In this document: positions 1 to 9,590 of the stretch, in pieces
How positions within the stretch are numbered: position 1 is the first letter of the stretch
Layout of the letters: every line of letters begins with the position of its first letter
Assembly (NCBI GenBank): GCA_964491875.1
Contig: CAZBIC010000024.1
Coordinates: 57,325 to 121,324 of the forward strand
Reading direction: 5' to 3'
Length of the DNA: 64,000 bases
Source: JADJPG01 sp964491875
Lineage (GTDB): Bacteria; Verrucomicrobiota; Verrucomicrobiia; Limisphaerales; JADJPG01
Program-made: the position numbers and the translations under genes
The notes under the pieces: generated by a model
What the model saw: the letters and a program-made list of their open reading frames with translations, nothing else
Database searches by the model: none
Told to the model about the DNA's origin: nothing

Positions 1-3000
1 CACACCCGTCGTGAGGCGGACGGGCACGGCATTCGATTCACCGGCGAAGACATTCGTCGAGCCGACGGCGACGGTGAAGTCCGCGCTGCGATTACGCAGG
101 ATCAAGGTCAGCGTTTGCGACGCGCTGCGCGAGGGCGTGCCATTGTCGGTCACAGTGACGGTGATGCGGTTGGTGCCGTTGGGCAGGTTGTTGCCTGGGC
201 GCCATGAGAAGACTCCGTTCGTGGAGTCAATGCTCGCGCCAGCCGGAGCACCGGCGCCGAGGCTGAAGCTGAGGCGGTTGGCCGGGAGATCGGAATCGCG
301 CGCGGTGAAGGGAATGGTGGTGACGATGCCCTTGTTGATGATGCGGGTCGCCACCGGATCGAGCACGGGCGGTTGGTTGATCTCGTTGACGACGACCGTG
401 ACGCTCGCCGTGGCACTGAGGCTCGGGATGCCGTTGTCGCTCACGCGCACGGAAACGAAGTTCGTGCTGGGGCCGTTGCCTTCGCCGGTCACCCACGCGA
501 TGGCGCCGCTGTTCGGGTTCAAGGTGAGGCCGGCGGGTGCGGTGATGATTTGATACGTCAGCGCCTGCGCAGGAGCATCGGGATCGCTGCCGGCGGCTTC
601 GAGAGCGAGCGTGTCGCCTTCGTCGATGGTCGCGTTGCCAGGCAGCACGAGCGCGGGCGGACGGTTGCTGATCGAGACGAGCGTTTCGGTGTCGGGCGTG
701 CTCGGCGCGGATTCGCGATTGCCGGCCTCGTCGATGGCGATCGTGTAGAACGCGTAGCGGACTCCAGGCTGGCCGCGGAAGACGAGGCCCTTCAACGGCG
801 TGGCGGTGAGGTAGGGAGCGAACGTCCCGTTGTTCTCGCGCACGAACAGATCGAACGCGGCGACACCGCGTCCGACATCGGAGCCGTCCCACGTGACGGC
901 GAAGTCGGCAGCGCTGTTCGCGGGCAGGGCGTTGACGCGGCTGACGGGCGGAATCTGGTCCGTGGCCTCAGCGGCGGATTCGTAGGTCAGCGTGTAGGGA
1001 CCATCCGGCTGGAAATCGAGGAGGTTGAGACGGAACTCGCGGCGCGGCGGAAGGCCGAGGCCGAGGAAGGTGCGGTCCGTCACCCAGAAGTTCTGCGGCG
1101 GCACTTCGGTGCCGTTCGCGCGGCGGACGCTGACGAGGCGCGTGCTGCCGTTGGCCGGGTCGGGCAGGCGGAAGTAGGCCCAGCCCGGAGCGGACGGCAC
1201 GGTGAGCATCGTCGCAGGTTGATACGGCGTGACGAGATTCGCCGGCGTACCCTCGGTATAGACGACAACCGGTCGTGTGCCGCCGGAGCTGAGATGGATG
1301 GTGTCCGGGTAATCATCGAAGTCCGGCACATCGTTGACGAGGAAGTCAGGACGGCCGTCTTCAAAGGTCCGGTCCGCTGATACGATGTGGATCATTTCGT
1401 GAATCTCGACGCGGTCGATCAAGGAGAGCCGTTTGTCGCCGAGGCCATCGAGATGTTCAAATGTGGCGGCGTAATCGATGAACAGGCCTTGCAAGGTCGA
1501 GCGGAAGAGCCAGCGGGCGATGGCGTTTGTGCCGGGGCCGATGTCGCCGAGATTGACGGTGAGCGATGGCGAGCCGGGCTGGTTCTCGACCTGGCTGCCG
1601 AGGATTTCAAAGTCAATGAGCAGTCCCTTGTCGTTCTCGACGATCTGCGGCTGCGCCGAGGTGATGCGCATCTGGCGCGCGGTACCGAAGCCTTCGTTGG
1701 CGACCATAACGGCGAGGGAGTAGGGGATGGCAGGTTCAAGTTCCGGCGTGAACGGATCGTCGCTGAAGACATCGCGCTCGTGGAAGTATTTCACGACGAG
1801 CTTGGGATTCGGCAGCACATCAATGGGCGCGTCGGCGAGCGGCAGGTTCACCAGCACGTCGTTCTGGCGGTAACGTAGTGTGCCGCTGACGAAGTGGCGG
1901 ACGGTGCTGAAGGGCGCGGCTTCTGAAGTCGGCACGAGCACCCACGACGCACGAGCGGTGCTTTGGGCGCCGACGTTCCCGGTGCCGTCGATGGCGCCGA
2001 TGCCGGTGAGTTCGGGCGTGCGGAGCTGGAAGAGGCTGGTGGTGTCACGGCCCTGTTCATCGCGCACGCGGAGGTCGACGCCGAACTCGGTGAGCGGCGC
2101 CTCGGTGTCGTTGCTGATTTCGAGGCGGGCGTTGAAGGCATCCCGCGTGAGCACGGCCTCCTGATCGAGGCGCACCTTGACGCGAGCGCATACCGCGCCG
2201 CCACCGTCCTGGGAGAGGCGGTTGAGATACTGGGTGTTCGCCATCACAAAGGCCGTGGCGGGATCAGCGTAACCTGCCGCCGCGAGCGCAGCCTGGGCGG
2301 CGTTCGCCTCCTCGCTGAGCCGCGCGTATTCGTCCATGGCGATGAAGTCGCTGCTTTCCCCGGCGGGCACCTGAGACACCGAGGTGATACCTCGATCACC
2401 ATAGTCGATGGTCCGGTTGATGCGATCGATGAAGCGCGTGGCGATTGCCAGAGGAACAGGCAACGGACCTGAGAGCAGGGTCGCGCGTTCGGTGGCATTG
2501 ATGCTGACACCGCCGGGTGAATTAGTTTCGACGGCGGCGCGGATACGGGAATCCCAAAGTGCATTTGCTGCGAAATCGTTTGTCGCATCACGCCAGGCGC
2601 GGTCGCCATAGAAGTACTCGTCCACCCGCAGGATTCGGTGAACCTGAAGGAGCGTGATTACCAGCGGAGCGGCGCTATCGAACGGGGAAATCTCCGGCTC
2701 TATGAAACGGCTGGTGCCGTCCGATGCCGCCGTGATCATGCCGGCGGAAGCTGAACCGAGACCTCCCAGGCCGCGATCCTTGCATTGCTCCAACTGCATC
2801 AGTTCGAGTTCGCATTCGATTGCCCACATCAACGGCCCGCCCTTGGGAATGCAGTCGGGCAGTCCCGTGCATTTCGTGCCACCGATGATGGCGTCCTTTA
2901 CCTTGCCTTCATACGCCGCTTTGCCAGCGCTGAGGCAGTCGGCAAGGCTGGAGTCCTTGAACGCTTTTTTCATGCAGCCGAAGAATCCTCCGGCGGCAGT

Positions 3001-6000
3001 ACCCGCTGCCGTGATCGAAGGTCCGCCAGCCGCGCCAGCCGATCCGGAGGCTGTTTCGCTTGCAAGCGTGTACCAGCTTTCGCCCGGTATCAGTTTCGCA
3101 AAGCAGTGCAAAACGACGTGGTTGAAACGTGCCTGTTCGCACGGGTCACACTTGTAGGGAACGTCGCGAAAGATCGGTTCGCCGTAGTCCTTGGCGCGGA
3201 GTTCGGTTGGTCCACCGCCACCACTGCCACCGCCGCCGATGCCGTCCCAGATGTCTGAATTGAAACTGCCGCCATCGCCGCTGCCCATGCCGCCGCAAGC
3301 AGGAATCAGGCTGATGAGTCCGAGTGAGATCGAGTTCTTGATCGACGTGTCGCCGCAGGGCGTTTCCCATTCGACCTTGGCGGGAAGACTGCACGCATCG
3401 CCGGTGCCGGCAGCGGTGATAAGCCCGCCGGATGCGGCGGCGAGGTTCAGCTTCCGGATGGTGAGCGGGATGACGAGCGTGCTCTGCGCGGGCAACACGC
3501 CGACATCGCCAATGAGTGGCGTGAAGCTCCAGCGCGAGTGCGTGGGGAAGCTGAGCTTGGTGTTCTGCGCGGCGATGAGACCGTGGTTGCGCAGGGTGAG
3601 ATTGATTTGCTGTTCGGTGCCAACAAAGTTCGCGAGGTCGATGATGTTCGGCTCGATGGTGACGACGGGTTTCGGAACGGCGGTCTCGAAGACCGTCTCG
3701 ACGGTGATGGTGTAGCGGTCTTCGATCTGAATCGGGACGACCGTCCAAGTGTAAGTCACGCTTTGCCGCGACATAAGAGCGGTGACCATGTTGGTCGTTC
3801 CGGGTTCAAGCCGGACGAGATCGCGGAAGGACGAATGTTTCTCCGCAGTCACATCGACATAGTAGTACGACTCGACAAGGGCCGGGAGGAGCAGTTCTCC
3901 GGTGGGTCCGGTGTTCGTGTTCAGAACGGTGCCAGTGATGGCGTCGGTGATTTTGACTGCGGCATTGGTGACCTTCGGTGCTCCTTCGGCGTAATAGGTA
4001 TACTCGTCCACCGACAGGATGCGCAGCGCGCCGATGGCATCGGACAGCGCGCGGAAGGTGTAAGGCACGGAGAGAACGGCGTTACTGGCGTTGATTGCAA
4101 TGGTGCCGCTGTGCGGGCCGAGCGGAAGATCGTCCGCTGGCGTGAGCTGGACCGAGATCGTTGCGCCTTCGCCGGGGGCGAGCGGGGGCATCGAACCTCC
4201 AGAAGCAAGACTGAGCCAGGGAACATTCGGCGTGAGCAGTTGCAACGGGCCGGTCGGCAGACCGCCGACGTTCGTGATCGCAAACTCCACGATACGTTGC
4301 GTGCCGCGCTTCATGCCGGAATCGAGCGAGCCTGGGAACGCGACCAGGCGCGCGCGCTTCGCCTCGATGGTGACGGGAATGTTCACGTCCGTGCTCGCGC
4401 CTTCGGCGCTCGAAACGCGAATGCGAATCGTGCTGCTGCCGCTGATGCCATTCGGCGCGGTGACGGCGTAGGCGAGGTTGACCGAGCCGTCGCCGGCGAC
4501 CGAGCTCGCGCTCAGGCTGGGGACGATGGTGAGATTTGTCGGGCCGCCAACGAGAGTGGCGGTGAGCCCGGTTTGCGGTACGTCGGCAAGGTTCTGAATG
4601 GCGACGGTGCTCGATGCGCTCTCGCCTTCCAGCAGCGTGATGCGTCCGGCGCTGCCCGCGCGCAAGGCGAGGAGCGTGAATTGATCCTGCGGCAGGAGGA
4701 CTGTGTCGCCGGGATGGCCGGCGCTGACGGTATATTGGCCGCCTTCGCCGGGGAGCGGCGTGAAGGTGATGAGGTATTCGCCGTTGATGTCGGTGACAGC
4801 CTGGTAAAAGCGCTTCGTGCCGCGCAGTTCAACGCAGACTTTCACGACTTCGTTGAAGGCGGGTTCCGAGTTCGGGCGGATGGCTGCGCCGCTAAGGGTG
4901 GCCGGCGTTCCGCTGGGAGCCACGTTGATGTCGGCCGCCACGCTGACGCTGTAGGCCGCCGAGATGTGAATCGGGTCCGGGGTGAGGATGATATTATTGC
5001 CTTCGATGAGTTCGCTGATGGCGTTCGCGTGATCCGTCTGCACGATAATCCACGTACGACCGACTTGATTCGGCAGCTTCACACGCACGCTTTGTTCGAA
5101 GAACTGCCCGCCGCCGAGAATGCCGCCGAAGTCGTTTTGCGCGGCGAGTGTGTCGTCGCCAACCAGCGCGTCGCCGGAGAAGAAGACCCGTTGCGACCAG
5201 TCGCCGGAAGTTTCGCGAGTGCCACGATTCTCGATGCGATAAATCACGTCGATGGATTCGCCGGTCGCGGCGTTGGTGTTGAAGCGAACGGAGCTGACCA
5301 CGAGATCCACAAAGTCCGCGTCCGTGACTGTCAGCGGCGCGCTGCCGGACGTGAAGCCGGCGGCGCTGGCATTGATGGTGATCGACTGGCTGCCATCGTT
5401 CGTACCATCGGTGCGGCTGGTCACGGGGAAGGTGATGCTCGTCGCGCCCTGCGGTATCACCACCGAGACGGGAACGGTCGCTTCGTTGGTGTTGCTGCTG
5501 GCGAGCTGAACTGTCAGCGCGTTCGCCGTGCTGGAATTGCGCGTAACGGTACCGACGGTGGCGGGATTGAGACCTTCGCCGACGGCCTCGGCGTCGAGCG
5601 CGACGGTGAGCGTCGGGCCATCGTTGTCGGTGACGTTGAGAATGGTCGGATTGATCTGGCCGACGACGATGCCGGTGCCGGGTTCGCGAACGGATCCGCC
5701 AAGGGCCACGACGTGCGCGCCGTCGGCGATTTCATTTTCGACGACGGCGATGGGGAAGGTGAGCGATGACTGTCCAGCCGGGATGATCACGCTGCTGGGA
5801 ACGCGCGCGATATTCGTGTCGCCGCTGGTGAGCGTGAGCGTGAGCGATTCGTTGGCGACGGGTGTGCGGGTGAGTAATCCGAAGGTGGCGTTCGCGCCCG
5901 CGCCTTCGCTGACGCTGTTGGCGCCGAGCGTGAGCGTGACGACGGGGAGATCGTTGTCGACGACGGCAATCGCGCCGGCGGCGGGAAGATAACCCGGAGC

Positions 6001-9000
6001 CTGCGCGGTGAAGGTGTAGGAGTTGGAGCGTTCGATGATCGAATCGTTGATCGAGACAACGCTGATGAGCACCGACGTTTGGCCGAGGCCGAACACGGCT
6101 GTCACCGGCGTGAGGAACTGGGACGGCGAGGCGGCACTGAGCGTTGCCGTGACGGTGGAGTTGGAGGAAGCCGGCGGCCGCGTGATAATGATGTTGAACG
6201 GATCCCCTTCCATGATGGCGGACAGACCGAAGCGAATGCTGAGCGATGGTGAATCGGCGTCGAGCACGGTGAAGGCGGCGTTGCCGCTTGCGAATGCGGC
6301 AGCGGACGCGGTGACGTTCACCAGTTGCGGTCCGTCGAACACGCCGTCGGGCACGACTTGCAGGGTGAAGGTTGTGGAGGACTGGCCGGCGGGAATGGTG
6401 ACCGTCGTGGGCGCGCTCAGTTCGTCGGGCGCACTGGAGGTGATGTTCACCACGAGATTGCTGGTGACGCTGCCGTTGCGGCGGAGCGTGGCGGTGACTA
6501 TGGGGTTGACGGCATTTTCGCTGAGCTCAATGCCATTCAGCGCAAGCGTCAGCGTTTGGGGCACGACGGTCGCGGTCGCAGTGATGGCGGCGTTGTTGGT
6601 GTTGTTCGGCTCGATGATGACGCTGTTGGCGTCGGTGGCGACGACGAGTCGGAGATTGCCCGCGGGGCCGTGGATCGGGATGACGACGGACTGCGTCAAG
6701 GTGAGGCTCGCGCCGGACGGAATGCTGTTTGTGACGGTGCGCGATTCGAGCAAGGTGTCGTTGCCGATCGCGGCGTCCGCGGAGAGCAGGACGAAATCCT
6801 GCCACGGCGCGACGGCGGTGCCGGGACCAGAGTTGGTGATGGTCCAGACCACGGCGAAGGGAACACCCGGCGTTGCGTTTGCGGGCGCAGTGACGCGGTG
6901 GACGAGCAAGTCGGGCCGCGGCGTGGGCGCAGCCTGAACATTCACGCGCGCACTTCCGGTCAGGCCGCGCGAATCGGTAACCCGAATGATGTCGGCGACG
7001 TTTGCGGTTTGGCCGGCGGTGTAGATGCCGTTCTGCGAACCGATGGTTCCGCCGGAGTTATTCGTGACGATGGCGAAGGTGAACGGGCCGAGGCCGCCCG
7101 CGACCGCGAAGGATTGAGAAAGGCCGCTGACGACATTTACAACCGCCGGGCTGAGGACGGGTGCGGGCGCCGGGCAGTTCGTGCAGCCGATGGTGCCTTG
7201 CACGCGCGCAGCGACATCGGCGGCGGAGAGTGCCTTGGTGTAGATGCGGAGTTCATCCAGGCGGCCGCGGAAGGAATTCCACGAGCAGGAACCGATTTCG
7301 AGCGGGGCGCCGGCGAGGTTCAACGGGCCGGTGAAGGTCGCCGGAATCGTGAACACGCTGTCCAACTGCCCGTTGATGAAGTAGCGCGCTTCGTTGCCGG
7401 TTCGGTCGTAGACGATGGCGACGTGGTTCCAGCTTCCGAGCGCGACGCGTCCTGAACTGGTGGTCGATCCGAATTGGCCATTCTCATCCTTCACTTCCGT
7501 TTCGAGGCGTCCGCTGTCGACGAGATCGACGACGAGCCACGAGGTGGGGAAGAGCTGCTTATACAACAGACGGATGCCTTCGTCCGGAACGGAGCCGGTG
7601 TAGGAGTCCGGCCAGAGCCAAAATTCCAGCGTGAAATTGTTCGTGCCGAAGCGGAACTCCGGTCCGTCCGGCGCGGTGAAGCAGCCGCTCCCATTGAACG
7701 AAAACGCCTGGCCTACGATGCCGTTGGTGAAGCCCGCGACGCCGCTCTGGCTTGCGATGCGGTTGTTGAGCACTTCGGTCGCGTTCGTGTCCGCCGGCCA
7801 GTAAGCGGTCAAGGCAGTGCGCAGGACGGTGATGCTCACGTCGCTCGCGTTCTGGGCGGTTTGCCAGAGGTAATCTGACGGAAGCGCGAAGTCCGCGAAG
7901 GCGCCGGTGGCGGAGTTGAAGGTAACGATGGTGAACTTGTTGTTGAGCGCGGGGGTGTAGTCGTTGAGGAGCACGGCGTTCAGCTTTCCGCCGAGAACCG
8001 GCGAATAGGGGAAGTGAATGCGGCCATAGCTGGAGAGGCTGCGGATACCGACTTGCAGCGTGCCATTGGCGAGGTCGCTTGCGCCGAAATGGGAGAGGGT
8101 TCCGGAGAGGGACTCGATGGTGCCGGAGTTGGTCAGCGCGATGAAGTAGCTGCCGGAGACGCCAAGGTCGGCGGTGCCGGTGCCTGAGGTCTTGCGGATG
8201 ATGCCGGTGTTGCGCAGCGGGCGCACGGTGCCAAAGGGTGGATACATCCGGACATCACCAGCGAGGTTGAAGAGGCCCTCGTTGTCGACGCTGCCGGTGA
8301 GGTTGACATCGCCCGTGCCGCTCAAGGCGAAGGTGCCGCGGTTGGTGACCGTGGCCGAGAGGGTCTTGGCGTTGGCGCTCTCAATCGAGAAGGTGGCGCC
8401 AGGCTGGATGAGCAAGACGCCGCCCAGGGAGCCGCTGCGGAAGGTGAGGGTGCCGGTGACGGTGTTGGTGCCGGAGAGGGTGGCGCCGTCGAGCACGAGA
8501 TTGGTGATGCCCGCGCCGCCTTGAAAATCAGGCAGGAGCTGGACGCTGCCACCGACGAGCTGAAAGCCGGGGATGGAATCGTGCAGGAGGATGGTGCCGG
8601 CGGTCAGGCGCGTGGCGCCGTTGCCGGAGACGATGGGCGAACCGGAACCGCTGTGGGTGTAGGTGGGGCCGGTGAAGTCGATGCGCGTGCCGTTGGTGGT
8701 CTTGAGCAAGCCGTCGATGAGCCCGCCGCCGAAGTGGGAGATGCCGCCGGAGAGGGACTCGATGGTGCCGGAGTTGGTCAGCGCGATGAAGTAGCTGCCG
8801 GAGACGCCAAGGTCGGCGGTGCCGGTGCCTGAGGTCTTGCGGATGATGCCGGTGTTGCGCAGCGGGCGCACGGTGCCAAAGGGTGGATACATCCGGACAT
8901 CACCAGCGAGGTTGAAGAGGCCCTCGTTGTCGACGCTGCCGGTGAGGTTGACATCGCCCGTGCCGCTCAAGGCGAAGGTGCCGCGGTTGGTGACCGTGGC

Positions 9001-9408
9001 CGAGAGGGTCTTGGCGTTGGCGCTCTCAATCGAGAAGGTGGCGCCAGGCTGGATGAGCAGCACCCCGCCCAGGGAGCCGGATTGAAATCTCCATTCGCCA
9101 TTCACGGACACATTTGCGGTGCCGGGCGAGATGATTCCAGCGGACTGCAAAAGCGTCTGGGTTCCTGTACCGCCGCCAAGCACAAGTTGATTGACGGTGG
9201 TGTTTGCGGAAACGGTGACGCTGTAGGTTCCGGCATTGGTGATGAAAGCTTGATCTGCGGCTCCCGGTACCTGATTCGGGCTCCAGTTCGTAGCGGTGGT
9301 CCAACTGCCGCCGGCGGTGTTGGTCCAGACGAGGACGGCACCGTGCGTTGAAAAGGCCGCGCAACAGAACAAGACGAGTGCGCGAATGGTCGAAAGGATT
9401 GGATTCAT
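1..9408 (-). CDS. Giant exported multidomain surface protein, 3' end outside the window
   Basis: An uninterrupted frame runs from an ATG at 9408 through the left edge, giving at least 3136 residues; I spot-translated it along its length and saw no stop. The N-terminus (MNPILSTIRALVLF) is a signal peptide ending near residue 24. Approximate domain order: threonine/glycine-rich beta-solenoid-like repeats (25-500); a LamG/concanavalin-like lectin domain (500-740); CARDB-like adhesion modules (about 830-950 and 1360-1470); Calx-beta-like repeats (950-1300); Ig-like modules (1490-1880); a cysteine-rich stretch (about 2000-2250); a fibronectin-III-like module (about 2820-2900); and cadherin/Ig-like repeats to the edge. 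Such proteins are usually secreted adhesins or carbohydrate-binding surface proteins; the substrate cannot be read from sequence. It is divergent from the sensor kinase gene at 9591. Long open frames on the opposite strand are artefacts of its GC-rich codons. Confidence 0.85.
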   Translation of the reverse strand, partial: MNPILSTIRALVLFCCAAFSTHGAVLVWTNTAGGSWTTATNWSPNQVPGAADQAFITNAGTYSVTVSANTTVNQLVLGGGTGTQTLLQSAGIISPGTANVSVNGEWRFQSGSLGGVLLIQPGATFSIESANAKTLSATVTNRGTFALSGTGDVNLTGSVDNEGLFNLAGDVRMYPPFGTVRPLRNTGIIRKTSGTGTADLGVSGSYFIALTNSGTIESLSGGISHFGGGLIDGLLKTTNGTRIDFTGPTYTHSGSGSPIVSGNGATRLTAGTILLHDSIPGFQLVGGSVQLLPDFQGGAGITNLVLDGATLSGTNTVTGTLTFRSGSLGGVLLIQPGATFSIESANAKTLSATVTNRGTFALSGTGDVNLTGSVDNEGLFNLAGDVRMYPPFGTVRPLRNTGIIRKTSGTGTADLGVSGSYFIALTNSGTIESLSGTLSHFGASDLANGTLQVGIRSLSSYGRIHFPYSPVLGGKLNAVLLNDYTPALNNKFTIVTFNSATGAFADFALPSDYLWQTAQNASDVSITVLRTALTAYWPADTNATEVLNNRIASQSGVAGFTNGIVGQAFSFNGSGCFTAPDGPEFRFGTNNFTLEFWLWPDSYTGSVPDEGIRLLYKQLFPTSWLVVDLVDSGRLETEVKDENGQFGSTTSSGRVALGSWNHVAIVYDRTGNEARYFINGQLDSVFTIPATFTGPLNLAGAPLEIGSCSWNSFRGRLDELRIYTKALSAADVAARVQGTIGCTNCPAPAPVLSPAVVNVVSGLSQSFAVAGGLGPFTFAIVTNNSGGTIGSQNGIYTAGQTANVADIIRVTDSRGLTGSARVNVQAAPTPRPDLLVHRVTAPANATPGVPFAVVWTITNSGPGTAVAPWQDFVLLSADAAIGNDTLLESRTVTNSIPSGASLTLTQSVVIPIHGPAGNLRLVVATDANSVIIEPNNTNNAAITATATVVPQTLTLALNGIELSENAVNPIVTATLRRNGSVTSNLVVNITSSAPDELSAPTTVTIPAGQSSTTFTLQVVPDGVFDGPQLVNVTASAAAFASGNAAFTVLDADSPSLSIRFGLSAIMEGDPFNIIITRPPASSNSTVTATLSAASPSQFLTPVTAVFGLGQTSVLISVVSINDSIIERSNSYTFTAQAPGYLPAAGAIAVVDNDLPVVTLTLGANSVSEGAGANATFGLLTRTPVANESLTLTLTSGDTNIARVPSSVIIPAGQSSLTFPIAVVENEIADGAHVVALGGSVREPGTGIVVGQINPTILNVTDNDGPTLTVALDAEAVGEGLNPATVGTVTRNSSTANALTVQLASSNTNEATVPVSVVIPQGATSITFPVTSRTDGTNDGSQSITINASAAGFTSGSAPLTVTDADFVDLVVSSVRFNTNAATGESIDVIYRIENRGTRETSGDWSQRVFFSGDALVGDDTLAAQNDFGGILGGGQFFEQSVRVKLPNQVGRTWIIVQTDHANAISELIEGNNIILTPDPIHISAAYSVSVAADINVAPSGTPATLSGAAIRPNSEPAFNEVVKVCVELRGTKRFYQAVTDINGEYLITFTPLPGEGGQYTVSAGHPGDTVLLPQDQFTLLALRAGSAGRITLLEGESASSTVAIQNLADVPQTGLTATLVGGPTNLTIVPSLSASSVAGDGSVNLAYAVTAPNGISGSSTIRIRVSSAEGASTDVNIPVTIEAKRARLVAFPGSLDSGMKRGTQRIVEFAITNVGGLPTGPLQLLTPNVPWLSLASGGSMPPLAPGEGATISVQLTPADDLPLGPHSGTIAINASNAVLSVPYTFRALSDAIGALRILSVDEYTYYAEGAPKVTNAAVKITDAITGTVLNTNTGPTGELLLPALVESYYYVDVTAEKHSSFRDLVRLEPGTTNMVTALMSRQSVTYTWTVVPIQIEDRYTITVETVFETAVPKPVVTIEPNIIDLANFVGTEQQINLTLRNHGLIAAQNTKLSFPTHSRWSFTPLIGDVGVLPAQSTLVIPLTIRKLNLAAASGGLITAAGTGDACSLPAKVEWETPCGDTSIKNSISLGLISLIPACGGMGSGDGGSFNSDIWDGIGGGGSGGGGPTELRAKDYGEPIFRDVPYKCDPCEQARFNHVVLHCFAKLIPGESWYTLASETASGSAGAAGGPSITAAGTAAGGFFGCMKKAFKDSSLADCLSAGKAAYEGKVKDAIIGGTKCTGLPDCIPKGGPLMWAIECELELMQLEQCKDRGLGGLGSASAGMITAASDGTSRFIEPEISPFDSAAPLVITLLQVHRILRVDEYFYGDRAWRDATNDFAANALWDSRIRAAVETNSPGGVSINATERATLLSGPLPVPLAIATRFIDRINRTIDYGDRGITSVSQVPAGESSDFIAMDEYARLSEEANAAQAALAAAGYADPATAFVMANTQYLNRLSQDGGGAVCARVKVRLDQEAVLTRDAFNARLEISNDTEAPLTEFGVDLRVRDEQGRDTTSLFQLRTPELTGIGAIDGTGNVGAQSTARASWVLVPTSEAAPFSTVRHFVSGTLRYRQNDVLVNLPLADAPIDVLPNPKLVVKYFHERDVFSDDPFTPELEPAIPYSLAVMVANEGFGTARQMRITSAQPQIVENDKGLLIDFEILGSQVENQPGSPSLTVNLGDIGPGTNAIARWLFRSTLQGLFIDYAATFEHLDGLGDKRLSLIDRVEIHEMIHIVSADRTFEDGRPDFLVNDVPDFDDYPDTIHLSSGGTRPVVVYTEGTPANLVTPYQPATMLTVPSAPGWAYFRLPDPANGSTRLVSVRRANGTEVPPQNFWVTDRTFLGLGLPPRREFRLNLLDFQPDGPYTLTYESAAEATDQIPPVSRVNALPANSAADFAVTWDGSDVGRGVAAFDLFVRENNGTFAPYLTATPLKGLVFRGQPGVRYAFYTIAIDEAGNRESAPSTPDTETLVSISNRPPALVLPGNATIDEGDTLALEAAGSDPDAPAQALTYQIITAPAGLTLNPNSGAIAWVTGEGNGPSTNFVSVRVSDNGIPSLSATASVTVVVNEINQPPVLDPVATRIINKGIVTTIPFTARDSDLPANRLSFSLGAGAPAGASIDSTNGVFSWRPGNNLPNGTNRITVTVTDNGTPSRSASQTLTLILRNRSADFTVAVGSTNVFAGESNAVPVRLTTGV
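8102..9059 (-). repeat. Perfect 313-bp in-frame direct duplication inside the giant surface gene
   Basis: Bases 8102-8414 and 8747-9059 appear identical by eye, offset by 645 bp (215 codons), so the reading frame is kept. Each copy encodes about 104 residues of a beta-solenoid-like unit containing the segments LLIQPGATFSIES and NTGIIRKTSGTGT. The flanks diverge immediately. Identity at every codon position points to a recent duplication or gene conversion, or to an assembly artefact. Confidence 0.9.
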
Positions 9409-9551
9409 GGCTACAACTTCTGAATGGTGGGCTGTGTGCCGACCCTAACTCGCCATTTTGTATCATCCTGCGGGCGGTTTCACAATGAGGAAGTGCTTCG
9501 GAAATAGCGGGAAAATTGAGCGGCCAAGGATCGTCCCGATTCTCGTCCTTG

Positions 9552-9580
9552 TTTACGTCGCGCGAAACGAAGCCTATCCT
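9552..9580 (+). promoter_or_regulatory. Possible sigma-70-type promoter for the sensor kinase
   Basis: TTTACG (9552-9557) and TATCCT (9575-9580) are separated by 17 bases, each matching four of six consensus positions. The start codon lies only 10 bases downstream of the second box. The match is weak. Confidence 0.25.
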
Positions 9581-9590
9581 TTGCCGACCA

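Noticed and set aside
373..5769. Long plus-strand open frames (373-1380, 3538-5769 and others to 7455)
   Set aside because: They lie in the same codon register opposite the giant minus-strand gene, lack signal peptides or family motifs, and are rich in Arg, Gly and Asp as expected from antisense of GC-rich codons.
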